The position numbers were made by a program, and so were the translations under genes. A stretch of DNA of 24,884 bases from JANPIX01 sp031425195 (GTDB lineage Bacteria > Pseudomonadota > Alphaproteobacteria > Rhodobacterales > Rhodobacteraceae): contig JANPIX010000007.1 in assembly GCA_031425195.1 (NCBI GenBank), positions 1 through 24,884 of the forward strand. Reading direction: 5' to 3'. Below are positions 5,704 to 13,579 of the stretch, one piece after another (the first letter of the stretch is position 1; each line of letters starts with the position of its first letter). The notes under the pieces were generated by a model. It saw only the letters and a program-made list of their open reading frames with translations, ran no database searches and was not told the origin of the DNA.

Positions 5704-7404
5704 TTACAGCAGCAGGGAATCTGCGCCGAGGCTGTTTATCCCGGCTAGTTTCAGGCTGAAATCCGCGCGGCCATCGCCGGTGACGTCGGCGAAGAGGATG
5801 GTTGAACCATCACGCTGCACGGCCCAAACGCCGTGGTCGCCGGGTCGGGAGCCGAAACCGGTGAACTTCTGGTTGCCGGCCTTGTCGGTGTTGGCGTCGA
5901 TGGCGCTCAGGTTGATGATGTCTTCGCCCCGGTCGAAGTTGAGCAGGATGTCGCGTTTCTGGTTGGCGGCGCTGTCGCTGCGGGACTGGAACACAAAGAC
6001 GTCGCGGCTGTTGTCGACGCCCGCATCCAGCCTGTCGCGCCCGGAAAGGCCGATCAGACGGTCACCGCCCGTGCCGCCGGTCAGGCTGTCGCCCCCTGCC
6101 CCGCCGTCCAGCGTGTCATTGCCTGCGTTGCCCCAAAGGCGGTTGGCAAGTTCGTTGCCTTGCACGTTATCACTACCGCCGCCTGCTCTGGCATTTTCGA
6201 TCCGGGCACCGGGCGCGATGGCGACGTTGTCGTCAAAGCCAAGGACGCTGCTGTACGTCATTCCGCGCAGGTCGATCCTTTGGTTTCCAGCGAACAGCGA
6301 CACGTCGAGTGTATCAATGCCGCCCGCATCCCAGATGGTCAGGAACGGATCTGAATTGGTGGTGAAGTCAAAGATACCGCCCGCGTTGCCGTTGTAGCCG
6401 TACGTGGTGTTGCCCGTCCGCGTCGTCATGTTCACGCCGTAGATGGTCTGCAGGGCGATCACGTCGGCGAGCATCCAGCCGTCGGGGATTTTCGCGTTAT
6501 CACTGAAGTACGACATGACCGATGTCGTGCGGTAATCCTCGATGAATTCGGCATCCGCTTCGTAGGTAACACCGCCACCGTTGTACGGACCGGTATGATC
6601 GAGGCCCAGCGCATGGCCCAGTTCGTGCTGAAGCACCTGCCATTGCCAGGTTCCGGCAGTCACAGGGTTCGAGGTTGGCGTGAAGGAAACCCAGACATCG
6701 CTTGCGACGCTTTGAACCGATCCGCCACCGGCCGACGGAAAATAAGCGTAACCACCGCCATCGTTGTTGCCATAGATGCCCATCAGGACCTGCGCATTGT
6801 CTGTCAATCCGTCAGGGTTGACGTCCTGCATCACCAAGCCGCACACGTCGGTCGCTGATGCAATGATCTTGCGCATCGCCTCTTGCTGGCCCGTGCCGAA
6901 TGACTGGAAGTTTTCGATATTGGTGCTTCCCGCGGTTTGCCGGAAACCAAACGTTACCGTCACCGGATCGCCCATCTCGAAGTTCAAAAGCCATCGCGAC
7001 GTGATCGCCCCGGCGACCATTTCCGCGTCGTATGTCGCCTTTGGCCCTTCGGCGACTGAAAGTTTGTAGGTGCCGGCATCGGAACTTTCGGCAGTAAGAA
7101 AATAGGTGGCGTCAGAAGTGGCCGTAAACGTCAGGATGGCATTATTGTTATCAGAATCATAATCGACTGAAGCCAATACCGCAGAGTTGGCATTGCGAAG
7201 TCCGAGAGTGGGGTATGAGGCAAGGTTGGCACCAATGCCAACCATAGCGAACGTGTATTGAACGCCCTGCTTAAGGGTGACAGCAAACCAGTCTTGATCC
7301 GTCGAGGTGGAATTGATGCCACTGACAATTTCGCCGATCCCAATCTCGAATTTGGTGTCCGCATTGCCGGGTGCATCATTCGAAAGATCGTCATTGACAG
7401 ACAT
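5704..7404 (-). CDS. Serralysin-like RTX metalloprotease (peptidase M10), probable type I secretion substrate
   Basis: A secreted calcium- and zinc-dependent protease, 566 residues. Residues about 15-118 form a beta-rich, Asp/Asn-rich domain like the pre-peptidase C-terminal (PPC) type. The catalytic domain follows, with the zinc motif HELGHALGLDH at 260-270 and the Met-turn SVMSYF at 295-300. RTX calcium-binding nonapeptides (GGxGxDxL type) lie near 408-455, and the serralysin C-terminal beta domain runs to the end. There is no Sec signal peptide. The extreme C-terminus, GADSLLL, is an acidic residue followed by hydrophobics, as in type I secretion signals. No ABC exporter or adaptor gene is adjacent, so secretion genes must lie elsewhere. 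Family is secure. The substrate is unknown. Confidence 0.9.
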   Translation of the reverse strand: MSVNDDLSNDAPGNADTKFEIGIGEIVSGINSTSTDQDWFAVTLKQGVQYTFAMVGIGANLASYPTLGLRNANSAVLASVDYDSDNNNAILTFTATSDATYFLTAESSDAGTYKLSVAEGPKATYDAEMVAGAITSRWLLNFEMGDPVTVTFGFRQTAGSTNIENFQSFGTGQQEAMRKIIASATDVCGLVMQDVNPDGLTDNAQVLMGIYGNNDGGGYAYFPSAGGGSVQSVASDVWVSFTPTSNPVTAGTWQWQVLQHELGHALGLDHTGPYNGGGVTYEADAEFIEDYRTTSVMSYFSDNAKIPDGWMLADVIALQTIYGVNMTTRTGNTTYGYNGNAGGIFDFTTNSDPFLTIWDAGGIDTLDVSLFAGNQRIDLRGMTYSSVLGFDDNVAIAPGARIENARAGGGSDNVQGNELANRLWGNAGNDTLDGGAGGDSLTGGTGGDRLIGLSGRDRLDAGVDNSRDVFVFQSRSDSAANQKRDILLNFDRGEDIINLSAIDANTDKAGNQKFTGFGSRPGDHGVWAVQRDGSTILFADVTGDGRADFSLKLAGINSLGADSLLL

Positions 7405-7574
7405 GGATCAGATTTCCGTGGTTGCGAACGGCATGTTGCCGTTGCGTCAATGGCACGAATTGCCGGGGCTGAAACGTGGCGATAATGCGGCAATAGTATG
7501 GCAGAGCGCCTGCCCCTGCTTCGGCCTTGGCGTGTCAGCGTTACTGCCCTATCATTGCGCGAAAAGAGGGTGAC

Positions 7575-8075
7575 ATGGCGGACAGCGGGACCGGCGGCGA
7601 AAACCTTTTGTTCCTGACGGATGAGCAGGTCCGCAAGGGAATCGAGGCGATGTTCTTTGCCTATCGCGGATTCACCGCCGACCCTGACCGGATTCTGGAG
7701 AAGATGGATTTCGGGCGGGCGCATCACCGGGCCATTCATTTCATCCATCGGAGCCCCGGCACGACGGTTTCTAACCTGATGGCGATACTGGGTGTGACAA
7801 AGCAATCGTTGAACCGGGTGTTGCGGGCGCTGATCGAGGATGGGCTCGTGGATGCGCGGGTTGGCAAGGTGGACCGACGTGAACGTCATTTGCACCTGAC
7901 GGAAAAAGGCGCAACGTTGGAGCGTGCCTTGTCGGACGCGCAGCGCGCCCGGGTTCGTGCCGCCTACCGCGCGGCGGGGCCGGGGGCGGTGCAGGGGTTT
8001 CGGCAGGTGCTGGAGGCGATGATGGACGCGGAACAACGGCGGCATTATCAAAGCCTGAAGGACGGGGGATCGTGA
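7575..8075 (+). CDS. petP: MarR-family regulator, probable PetP
   Basis: A 166-residue MarR-type winged-helix protein. The wHTH lies at about residues 70-120 (TTVSNLMAILGVTKQSLNRVLRALIEDGLV, with the wing DRRERHLHLTEKG). ATG 7575 is preferred to the 16-residue longer frame because AAGAGGG precedes it. Its stop codon overlaps the start of the following response regulator (TGATG). In Rhodobacter capsulatus petP and petR form such a pair upstream of the cytochrome bc1 genes and are needed for growth. This pair has the same order and types of protein, so I call it petP by context and family, without an alignment. No petABC genes follow here. Confidence 0.75.
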   Translation: MADSGTGGENLLFLTDEQVRKGIEAMFFAYRGFTADPDRILEKMDFGRAHHRAIHFIHRSPGTTVSNLMAILGVTKQSLNRVLRALIEDGLVDARVGKVDRRERHLHLTEKGATLERALSDAQRARVRAAYRAAGPGAVQGFRQVLEAMMDAEQRRHYQSLKDGGS

Positions 8076-8770
8076 TGGAAGAACCGCAGGCCCATCTTCT
8101 TGTCGTCGATGATGACGAACGGATCAGGGGGTTGTTGCAGAAGTTTCTGATGCGGCACGGATTTCTGGTGACGATTGCACGCGATGCGGCACAGGCGCGG
8201 CGGTTGTTGGCGGGGCTTGAGTTCGACCTGATCGTGCTGGACGTGATGATGTCGGGCGAGGATGGCATCGCGCTGACGCGGGATCTGCGCAAGCGGCTGA
8301 CGACGCCTATCCTGCTTCTGACAGCCAAGGGCGAGGCGCTGAGCCGCATCGAAGGGTTCGAAGCCGGGGCCGATGACTATCTTGTCAAACCGTTCGAGCC
8401 GAAGGAACTGCTGCTGCGCATCAACGCGATCCTGCGGCGGGTGCCGCAGGTGGCGGCGGCATCCCGGCCCAAGGTGCTGCATCTTGGGGCGGTTCGGTAC
8501 GATATGGAGCGGGGCGAGCTGTGGCGCGGGGCCGATCCTGTGCGGCTGACGGCGACCGAGGTGCAGTTGATGCGGATTTTCGCGGCACAAGCTGGCGAAC
8601 CGGTGGCGCGGGAGCGGTTGGCGGGCGATACCGGTACGGAAGGCGCGCAGGACGTGCGGGCGGTGGATGTGCAGATCACCCGGTTGCGCCGCAAGATCGA
8701 GGTTGATCCGAAACAGCCGCGTTATCTGCAGACTGTCCGGGGTGCCGGATACATGTTGCAGCCGGACTGA
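8075..8770 (+). CDS. petR: OmpR/PhoB-family response regulator, probable PetR
   Basis: A two-domain response regulator of 231 residues. The receiver domain has the acidic pocket VVDDDE, the phospho-acceptor Asp in LIVLDVMMSGEDG, Thr in LLLTAKGE and Lys in YLVKPFEP. The C-terminal winged helix (about residues 135-230) ends with the usual RxxxxIEVDPKQPRYLQTVRGAGYML. The start is ATG 8075, or GTG 8072 immediately before it, both overlapping the upstream stop. No histidine kinase gene is adjacent. PetR of Rhodobacter capsulatus is the likely orthologue, given the MarR partner. Alternatively it could be another OmpR-type regulator. Family is certain, the specific name moderately so. Confidence 0.8.
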   Translation: MEEPQAHLLVVDDDERIRGLLQKFLMRHGFLVTIARDAAQARRLLAGLEFDLIVLDVMMSGEDGIALTRDLRKRLTTPILLLTAKGEALSRIEGFEAGADDYLVKPFEPKELLLRINAILRRVPQVAAASRPKVLHLGAVRYDMERGELWRGADPVRLTATEVQLMRIFAAQAGEPVARERLAGDTGTEGAQDVRAVDVQITRLRRKIEVDPKQPRYLQTVRGAGYMLQPD

Positions 8771-8816
8771 GCGGGAAAGTCCGCGCCCCACCAATACCGC
8801 CAAGGACGTTTGCCGG

Positions 8817-9767
8817 ATGAATGCGACAGCAAAGACTGCGGGGCGGACGATCCTGTATTCGCATGGGGCATTTGCGCGTCATGCAACCCCGCCGGGCCAC
8901 CCGGAGCAGGTGGCGCGGATGCGTGTTGTGGCCGAGGCGCTGGCCGGGATGGATCTGGACCGGCGCGACTGTCCCCCGGGCGATATGGCGGACGTTCTGC
9001 GCTGTCATGACGCCGACCATGTGGCGATGATCCAGTCTGCGCAATCGTTGACCGGGCTGGTGGCCGTGGACGGCGATACGTTTCTGTCGGCAGGAACGTT
9101 CGAGGCCGCGATGCGGGCCGTGGGCGGGGCCTGTGCCGCCGTGGATGCGGTGATGGCAGGCGAGGCGGCTTCGGCGTTCGTGGCCTGCCGACCGCCGGGG
9201 CATCACGCCGAACGCGACCGCGCGATGGGGTTCTGCCTGCTGGGCACCGTGGGCATTGCCGCGCGCCATGCGCTTGACGTGGCGGGGGCCGCGCGGGTGG
9301 CTGTGGTGGATTTCGACGTGCATCACGGCAATGGCACGCAAGACCTGATCTGGTTCGAGGAGCGGTGCCTGTTCGTGTCATCGCATCAGAAGGGGCTTTG
9401 GCCCGGAACGGGGTGGCCGTCGCACCGGGGCGAACACGGGCAGGTCCTGAACGTGCCGCTTGCCAAGGGGAGCGATGGTACGGCAATGCGCGCCGCGTAT
9501 GAGGACGCCGTGTTTCCGCGCGTTCTGGCGCATAAGCCGGATCTTATTCTGCTGAGTGCGGGGTTTGATGCGCACCGGGACGACCCCTTGGCAGGGTTGA
9601 ACTGGACAGAGGCGGATTACGCCTGGCTGACGGGGCGAATTTGCGACCTTGCCCACGAACTTTGCGGCGGGCGGGTGGTATCGTGCCTTGAGGGCGGCTA
9701 TGATCTGGGGGCGCTGGCGGCTTCGGTCGCGGCGCATGTGGGTGTTTTGCAGGAGCGGGGCCAATGA
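8817..9767 (+). CDS. Histone-deacetylase-like zinc amidohydrolase
   Basis: A member of the arginase/deacetylase superfamily (class II HDAC-like, related to acetoin-utilisation AcuC and acetylpolyamine amidohydrolases). It removes acyl groups from amines, but the bacterial substrate is not evident. Motifs seen are HPEQVARM near the start, RPPGHHAERDRAMGFC with the catalytic His pair, VVDFDVHHGNGTQD and SAGFDAHRDDPL with the zinc-binding Asp/His residues, and GGYDLGALAASV near the end. All catalytic residues are present, so it should be active. ATG 8817 is preferred to the longer frame that runs back into petR. Its stop overlaps the xseB start by four bases (ATGA), which indicates co-translation with the isoprenoid genes. 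Confidence 0.9.
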   Translation: MNATAKTAGRTILYSHGAFARHATPPGHPEQVARMRVVAEALAGMDLDRRDCPPGDMADVLRCHDADHVAMIQSAQSLTGLVAVDGDTFLSAGTFEAAMRAVGGACAAVDAVMAGEAASAFVACRPPGHHAERDRAMGFCLLGTVGIAARHALDVAGAARVAVVDFDVHHGNGTQDLIWFEERCLFVSSHQKGLWPGTGWPSHRGEHGQVLNVPLAKGSDGTAMRAAYEDAVFPRVLAHKPDLILLSAGFDAHRDDPLAGLNWTEADYAWLTGRICDLAHELCGGRVVSCLEGGYDLGALAASVAAHVGVLQERGQ

Positions 9768-10003
9768 CGGACAAAGCCGTAAGCGAGATGAGTTTCGAAG
9801 AGGCGATGGCCGCGCTTGAGGTTGTTGTCGGGCATCTGGAGCGGGGCGATGTTGCGCTGGACGCATCAATCGCGCTGTACGAGCGGGGTGCCGCGCTTAA
9901 AGCGCATTGCGCGGGCAAGTTGCGCGATGCCGAGGAAAAGGTGGAACTGATCCGCGCCAAGGAAGGCCGTGCCGTCGGGGTGACGCCGACGGAGGGGCTG
10001 TGA
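9764..10003 (+). CDS. xseB: Exodeoxyribonuclease VII small subunit
   Basis: Small subunit of the single-strand-specific exonuclease VII, which works with XseA (not in this window). The 79 residues are typical: MSFEEAMAALEVVVGHLERG near the N-terminus, then the conserved LDASIALYERGAALKAHC helix and a DAEEKVELI motif. It overlaps the upstream deacetylase-like gene by four bases and ispA by four bases. The xseB-ispA-dxs order is common in proteobacteria. Confidence 0.95.
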   Translation: MTDKAVSEMSFEEAMAALEVVVGHLERGDVALDASIALYERGAALKAHCAGKLRDAEEKVELIRAKEGRAVGVTPTEGL

Positions 10004-10857
10004 GCTTTCAGCAGGTTCTGGAGGCGGATGCGGCGGCGGTGCAGGTGCGGCTTGACCGCGCGCTGGCAGGATACGCGCCCGTGCCGGTGGTGCAGGCGAT
10101 GCGTTATGCGGTGCAGGGTGGCAAGCGGTTGCGGGGGTTTCTGGTGATGGAATCGGCCAGGCTGCACGGAATTGGCGATGCGGTTTCGGCGGCGGCGGCG
10201 GTCGAGGCGCTTCACGCCTATAGTCTGGTGCATGATGATCTGCCCTGCATGGACGACGACGATCTGCGGCGGGGCCTTCCCACGGTGCATGTGAAATGGG
10301 ACGAGGCGACGGCCGTTCTGGCGGGCGATGCGTTGCAGACGCTGGCGTTCGGGCTGCTGTGCGACCCGGCGCTGGGGCAGCACCGGATCACCCTGATTGC
10401 AACGCTGGCGGCGGCATCGGGGGCCGGGGGGATGGTCTATGGCCAAGCGCTCGACATCGCGGCGGAAACGGCGGGGGTGCCGCTGACACTTGACCAGATC
10501 ACGGAATTGCAGGCGGGCAAGACGGGCGCCCTGATCGGGTGGGCGGCGCAGGCGGGTGCGGTGATTGCCGGGGCGGATACGGGGCCCTTGGGGCGCTATG
10601 CCGCGGCGATGGGGCTGGCCTTTCAGATTGCGGATGACATTCTTGATGTGAACGGCACTGCAGAGGTGACGGGCAAACGGGTGGGCAAGGATGCGATGGC
10701 AGGCAAGGCAACCTTTGTATCGCTGTTGGGGTTGGCAGGTGCGAAGGCGCGCGCGCGGACCCTGATCGAGGAGGCCGAGGCGGCGTTGGATCCTTATGGC
10801 GCGCAGGCGGAAACCTTGAAGGCGGCGGCGCGCTTTGTTATCGCGCGGAATGCGTGA
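10000..10857 (+). CDS. ispA: Farnesyl diphosphate synthase (polyprenyl synthetase family)
   Basis: Condenses DMAPP/GPP with IPP to farnesyl diphosphate, feeding ubiquinone, undecaprenyl phosphate and, where present, carotenoid synthesis. The 285-residue all-helical enzyme shows GGKRLRGFL, the first aspartate-rich motif DDLPCMDDDDLRRG, the KTGALI segment, and the second aspartate-rich motif FQIADDILD followed by GKRVGKDA. The start is GTG 10000, overlapping the xseB stop as GTGA. Longer forms would run through xseB in another frame and are not family-like. Translational coupling within the operon is likely. Confidence 0.95.
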   Translation: MSFQQVLEADAAAVQVRLDRALAGYAPVPVVQAMRYAVQGGKRLRGFLVMESARLHGIGDAVSAAAAVEALHAYSLVHDDLPCMDDDDLRRGLPTVHVKWDEATAVLAGDALQTLAFGLLCDPALGQHRITLIATLAAASGAGGMVYGQALDIAAETAGVPLTLDQITELQAGKTGALIGWAAQAGAVIAGADTGPLGRYAAAMGLAFQIADDILDVNGTAEVTGKRVGKDAMAGKATFVSLLGLAGAKARARTLIEEAEAALDPYGAQAETLKAAARFVIARNA

Positions 10858-10872
10858 AGGCAGGCAGAACCC

Positions 10873-12786
10873 ATGAACGACCGACCCAAGACCCCCACCC
10901 TTGACCGCGTGACATTTCCTTCCGACATGAAATCCCTGTCGGACAGGGAATTGCGCAGTCTGGCCGATGAACTGCGGGCCGAGACGATCAGCGCGGTTTC
11001 CGTGACCGGGGGCCATCTGGGCGCAGGGCTTGGCGTGGTCGAACTGACCGTGGCCATTCACGCCGTGTTCGATACGCCGCGGGACAAGCTGATCTGGGAT
11101 GTGGGGCACCAGTGTTACCCGCACAAGATTTTGACCGGACGGCGCGACCGGATTCGGACGCTGCGGATGCCGGGGGGGTTGTCGGGGTTCACCAAACGGT
11201 CGGAAAGCCCCTATGACCCGTTCGGTGCCGCGCATTCCAGCACGTCGATCAGCGCGGCGCTTGGCTTTGCCGTGGCGCGCGATCTGGGCGGAAGTGCGGG
11301 CGATGCGATTGCGGTGATCGGTGACGGGTCGATGAGTGCGGGCATGGCCTATGAGGCGATGAACAACGCAGGCCACCTGAAAAAGCGGCTGATCGTCATT
11401 CTGAACGACAATGAAATGAGCATTGCGCCGCCGGTGGGCGCGATGTCGGCCTATCTTTCGCGCCTGTATGCCGGTGCGCCGTTTCAGGAGTTGAAGGCGG
11501 GGCTGAAGGGTGCGGTCAGCCTGCTGCCAGAGCCGTTTCAGGAAGGCGCGCGGCGGGCGAAAGAACTGCTAAAAAGCATGACCGTCGGCGGCACCTTGTT
11601 CGAGGAGTTGGGGTTCAGTTATGTCGGCCCGGTGGACGGGCACGATCTGGACCAGCTTTTACCCGTCCTGCGGACGGTGAAGGCGCGGGCGACGGGGCCG
11701 ATGCTTATTCATGTGATCACGAAGAAGGGCAAGGGATACCTGCCTGCCGAAGTGGCGCAGGACAAGGGTCACGCCACCGCGAAATTCGACGTGCTGACCG
11801 GGGTGCAGGCCAAGGCCGCATCGAACGCGCCGAGTTACACCAAGGTGTTCGCGCAGGCCCTGATGGCCGAGGCGGCGCGGGATGACAAGATCGTGGCGGT
11901 GACGGCGGCGATGCCGGATGGTACCGGGCTGAACCTGTTCGCCGAACGCTTTGCCGCGCGGTGTTTCGACGTGGGCATTGCCGAACAGCATGCCGTCACC
12001 TTCAGCGCCGGGATGGCTGCCGGGGGGCTGAAGCCGTTCTGCGCGCTGTATTCGACGTTCCTGCAGCGCGGTTATGATCAGGTGGTGCATGACGTGGCGA
12101 TCCAGCGCCTGCCGGTGCGGTTTGCAATCGACAGGGCGGGGTTGGTGGGCGCGGATGGGGCCACCCATGCGGGCGCATTCGACGTGGCGTTTCTGGCCAA
12201 CCTGCCCGGTTTCGTGGTGATGGCCGCGGCGGATGAGGCGGAACTTGTGCATATGGTGGCGACCGCTGCGGCCCATGACACCGGGCCGATTGCCTTTCGC
12301 TTTCCGCGCGGGGACGGTGTGGGCGTGGACATGCCGGAACGGGGGGTTCCGATGGAGATCGGCAAGGGCCGGATGATCCGCGAAGGTGCGCGCGTGGCGC
12401 TGTTGTCGTTTGGCACGCGCCTGGGCGAGGTTCTGAAGGCCGCCGATGCGCTGGCCGCACGGGGGATTTCCCCCACCGTGGCCGACGCAAGGTTCGCCAA
12501 GCCGCTGGACCGGGATCTGATCCTGCACCTTGCCGCGACGCATGAGGCGCTGATCACAGTGGAGGAAGGCGCGGTTGGCGGGTTCGGGTCACATGTGGCG
12601 CAACTGTTGGGCGACGAGGGGGTGTTCGACCGGGGGATCAAGTTCCGGTCGATGGTCCTGCCCGACACGTTTATCGACCAGAATTCGCCCGACGCGATGT
12701 ATGCGGTGGCCGGCATGAACGCGGCGCAGATCGAGGAACGGGTGCTGCAGGTTTTGGGCGTGGCGGTGGTGGGGAAGCGGGCGTAA
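10873..12786 (+). CDS. dxs: 1-Deoxy-D-xylulose-5-phosphate synthase
   Basis: Thiamine-diphosphate enzyme that joins pyruvate and glyceraldehyde 3-phosphate to DXP, the first and often flux-controlling step of the MEP pathway. The 637 residues are full length. Seen in order: GGHLGAGLGVVELTVAIH, WDVGHQCYPHKILTGR, the ThDP-binding GDGSMSAGMAYEAMNNAG motif, KGKGY before the second domain, then GIAEQHAVTFSAGMAAGG with the catalytic Glu and the STFLQRGYDQVVHD region, and the C-terminal domain containing VEEGAVGGFG. It starts 15 bases after ispA. The stop codon abuts the converging NYN gene with no gap and no obvious terminator. Confidence 0.97.
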   Translation: MNDRPKTPTLDRVTFPSDMKSLSDRELRSLADELRAETISAVSVTGGHLGAGLGVVELTVAIHAVFDTPRDKLIWDVGHQCYPHKILTGRRDRIRTLRMPGGLSGFTKRSESPYDPFGAAHSSTSISAALGFAVARDLGGSAGDAIAVIGDGSMSAGMAYEAMNNAGHLKKRLIVILNDNEMSIAPPVGAMSAYLSRLYAGAPFQELKAGLKGAVSLLPEPFQEGARRAKELLKSMTVGGTLFEELGFSYVGPVDGHDLDQLLPVLRTVKARATGPMLIHVITKKGKGYLPAEVAQDKGHATAKFDVLTGVQAKAASNAPSYTKVFAQALMAEAARDDKIVAVTAAMPDGTGLNLFAERFAARCFDVGIAEQHAVTFSAGMAAGGLKPFCALYSTFLQRGYDQVVHDVAIQRLPVRFAIDRAGLVGADGATHAGAFDVAFLANLPGFVVMAAADEAELVHMVATAAAHDTGPIAFRFPRGDGVGVDMPERGVPMEIGKGRMIREGARVALLSFGTRLGEVLKAADALAARGISPTVADARFAKPLDRDLILHLAATHEALITVEEGAVGGFGSHVAQLLGDEGVFDRGIKFRSMVLPDTFIDQNSPDAMYAVAGMNAAQIEERVLQVLGVAVVGKRA

Positions 12787-13452
12787 CTATTCTATGAGGC
12801 CATCAGTGTGAGCCTTAAGTTCACTTTTCACGCCGTGACCCATATGCCCCAAAATCACCCGCACTCCCTCACGACGGGCAAATTTGAATGCAGGAATGAA
12901 GTCACTGTCGCCGGTAACAACAACTATAGTTCGTACCATTTGACGGAGCGACAGCCGCGCAATATCTAAGCCGATCCTAAGATCGACGCCCTTTTGCTCA
13001 AGATCGAGCACAAAGTCATCTGCGCGAGGAACTCGATTTGCGAACTCGGGGTCGGCAAAAACATTGTAGTTGAGCTTGTAACCTCTTGGCGAAACTTCGC
13101 CCGCACGAAGGGAGATATCTGGTTGGAGCTCAAGTTTTTGAAGGAATGCTTTGTTCCGCGTCGATACTGCTGTGTTTGCCAAATTCAGTTCCACACCGGT
13201 AATCGGATGTTTTACGACGCCAGTTGCAGGCTGCGCGTCGTAATAATAGGTTCGCAAAAGTTCATACCCGTGGAACATCTCGTTCGACCGTAGACGGGCA
13301 ATTTCAGCCGTCACGTCATCAACCGTCGGTGTACGCTTCCCTAGTTTGGAATAGAGCTTCCGGGTGAAAAACCCGCCATCAATCAAAATTGCAAAACGAT
13401 GGTCCAATGTTGAAGTCGACTCCGTCCATTCGTGGCAGGGTTGCCCATGCAC
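12787..13452 (-). CDS. NYN-domain (LabA/DUF88-like) putative ribonuclease
   Basis: A single-domain protein of the NYN/PIN-like nuclease fold. It has an N-terminal FAILIDGGFF with the first acidic residue, an acidic central part (RADDFVLDLEQKGVDLRIGLD), and a C-terminal VVVTGDSDFIPAFKFARREG with the GDSDF acidic motif. These acidic residues normally bind the metal for RNA cleavage. The target is unknown. The frame is open from GTG 13452, but TTG 13407 (giving DHRFAILIDGG) is closer to the usual N-terminus. Base composition differs from its neighbours: I count 31-33 G/C per 60 bases in two lines here against 43 in a dxs line, suggesting recent acquisition. It stands alone, with no toxin-antitoxin or defence partner beside it. 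Confidence 0.85.
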   Translation of the reverse strand: MHGQPCHEWTESTSTLDHRFAILIDGGFFTRKLYSKLGKRTPTVDDVTAEIARLRSNEMFHGYELLRTYYYDAQPATGVVKHPITGVELNLANTAVSTRNKAFLQKLELQPDISLRAGEVSPRGYKLNYNVFADPEFANRVPRADDFVLDLEQKGVDLRIGLDIARLSLRQMVRTIVVVTGDSDFIPAFKFARREGVRVILGHMGHGVKSELKAHTDGLIE

Positions 13453-13458
13453 TTTGAT

Positions 13459-13574
13459 ATGTAACGAATGAGACGGAGTCTATCTTCTATACAGAAGCCT
13501 TCCAGCCTCTGTATGATATATATAGCGCAATTTTCGCATAGCGTTAGAGTCTTCTTTGCAACAGTTCGTTACAT
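13459..13574. repeat. AT-rich spacer bounded by a 10-bp inverted repeat
   Basis: ATGTAACGAA (13459-13468) and TTCGTTACAT (13565-13574) are exact inverted copies bounding most of the spacer. They extend to 13 bases with one mismatch. Inside is a smaller inverted repeat, ATACAGA (13489-13495) with TCTGTAT (13508-13514). The 60 bases 13501-13560 contain only 24 G/C. I see no flanking target duplication. Confidence 0.6.
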
Positions 13575-13579
13575 CTCAC

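Noticed and set aside
9544..11376. 610-codon open frame on the minus strand
   Set aside because: It lies antisense to the deacetylase-like gene, xseB, ispA and dxs, all of which are well supported. Its translation is Arg/Pro/His-rich, as usual for shadow frames in high-GC DNA.
12994..13293. 99-codon plus-strand open frame
   Set aside because: Antisense to the NYN-domain gene, which has clear motifs throughout.
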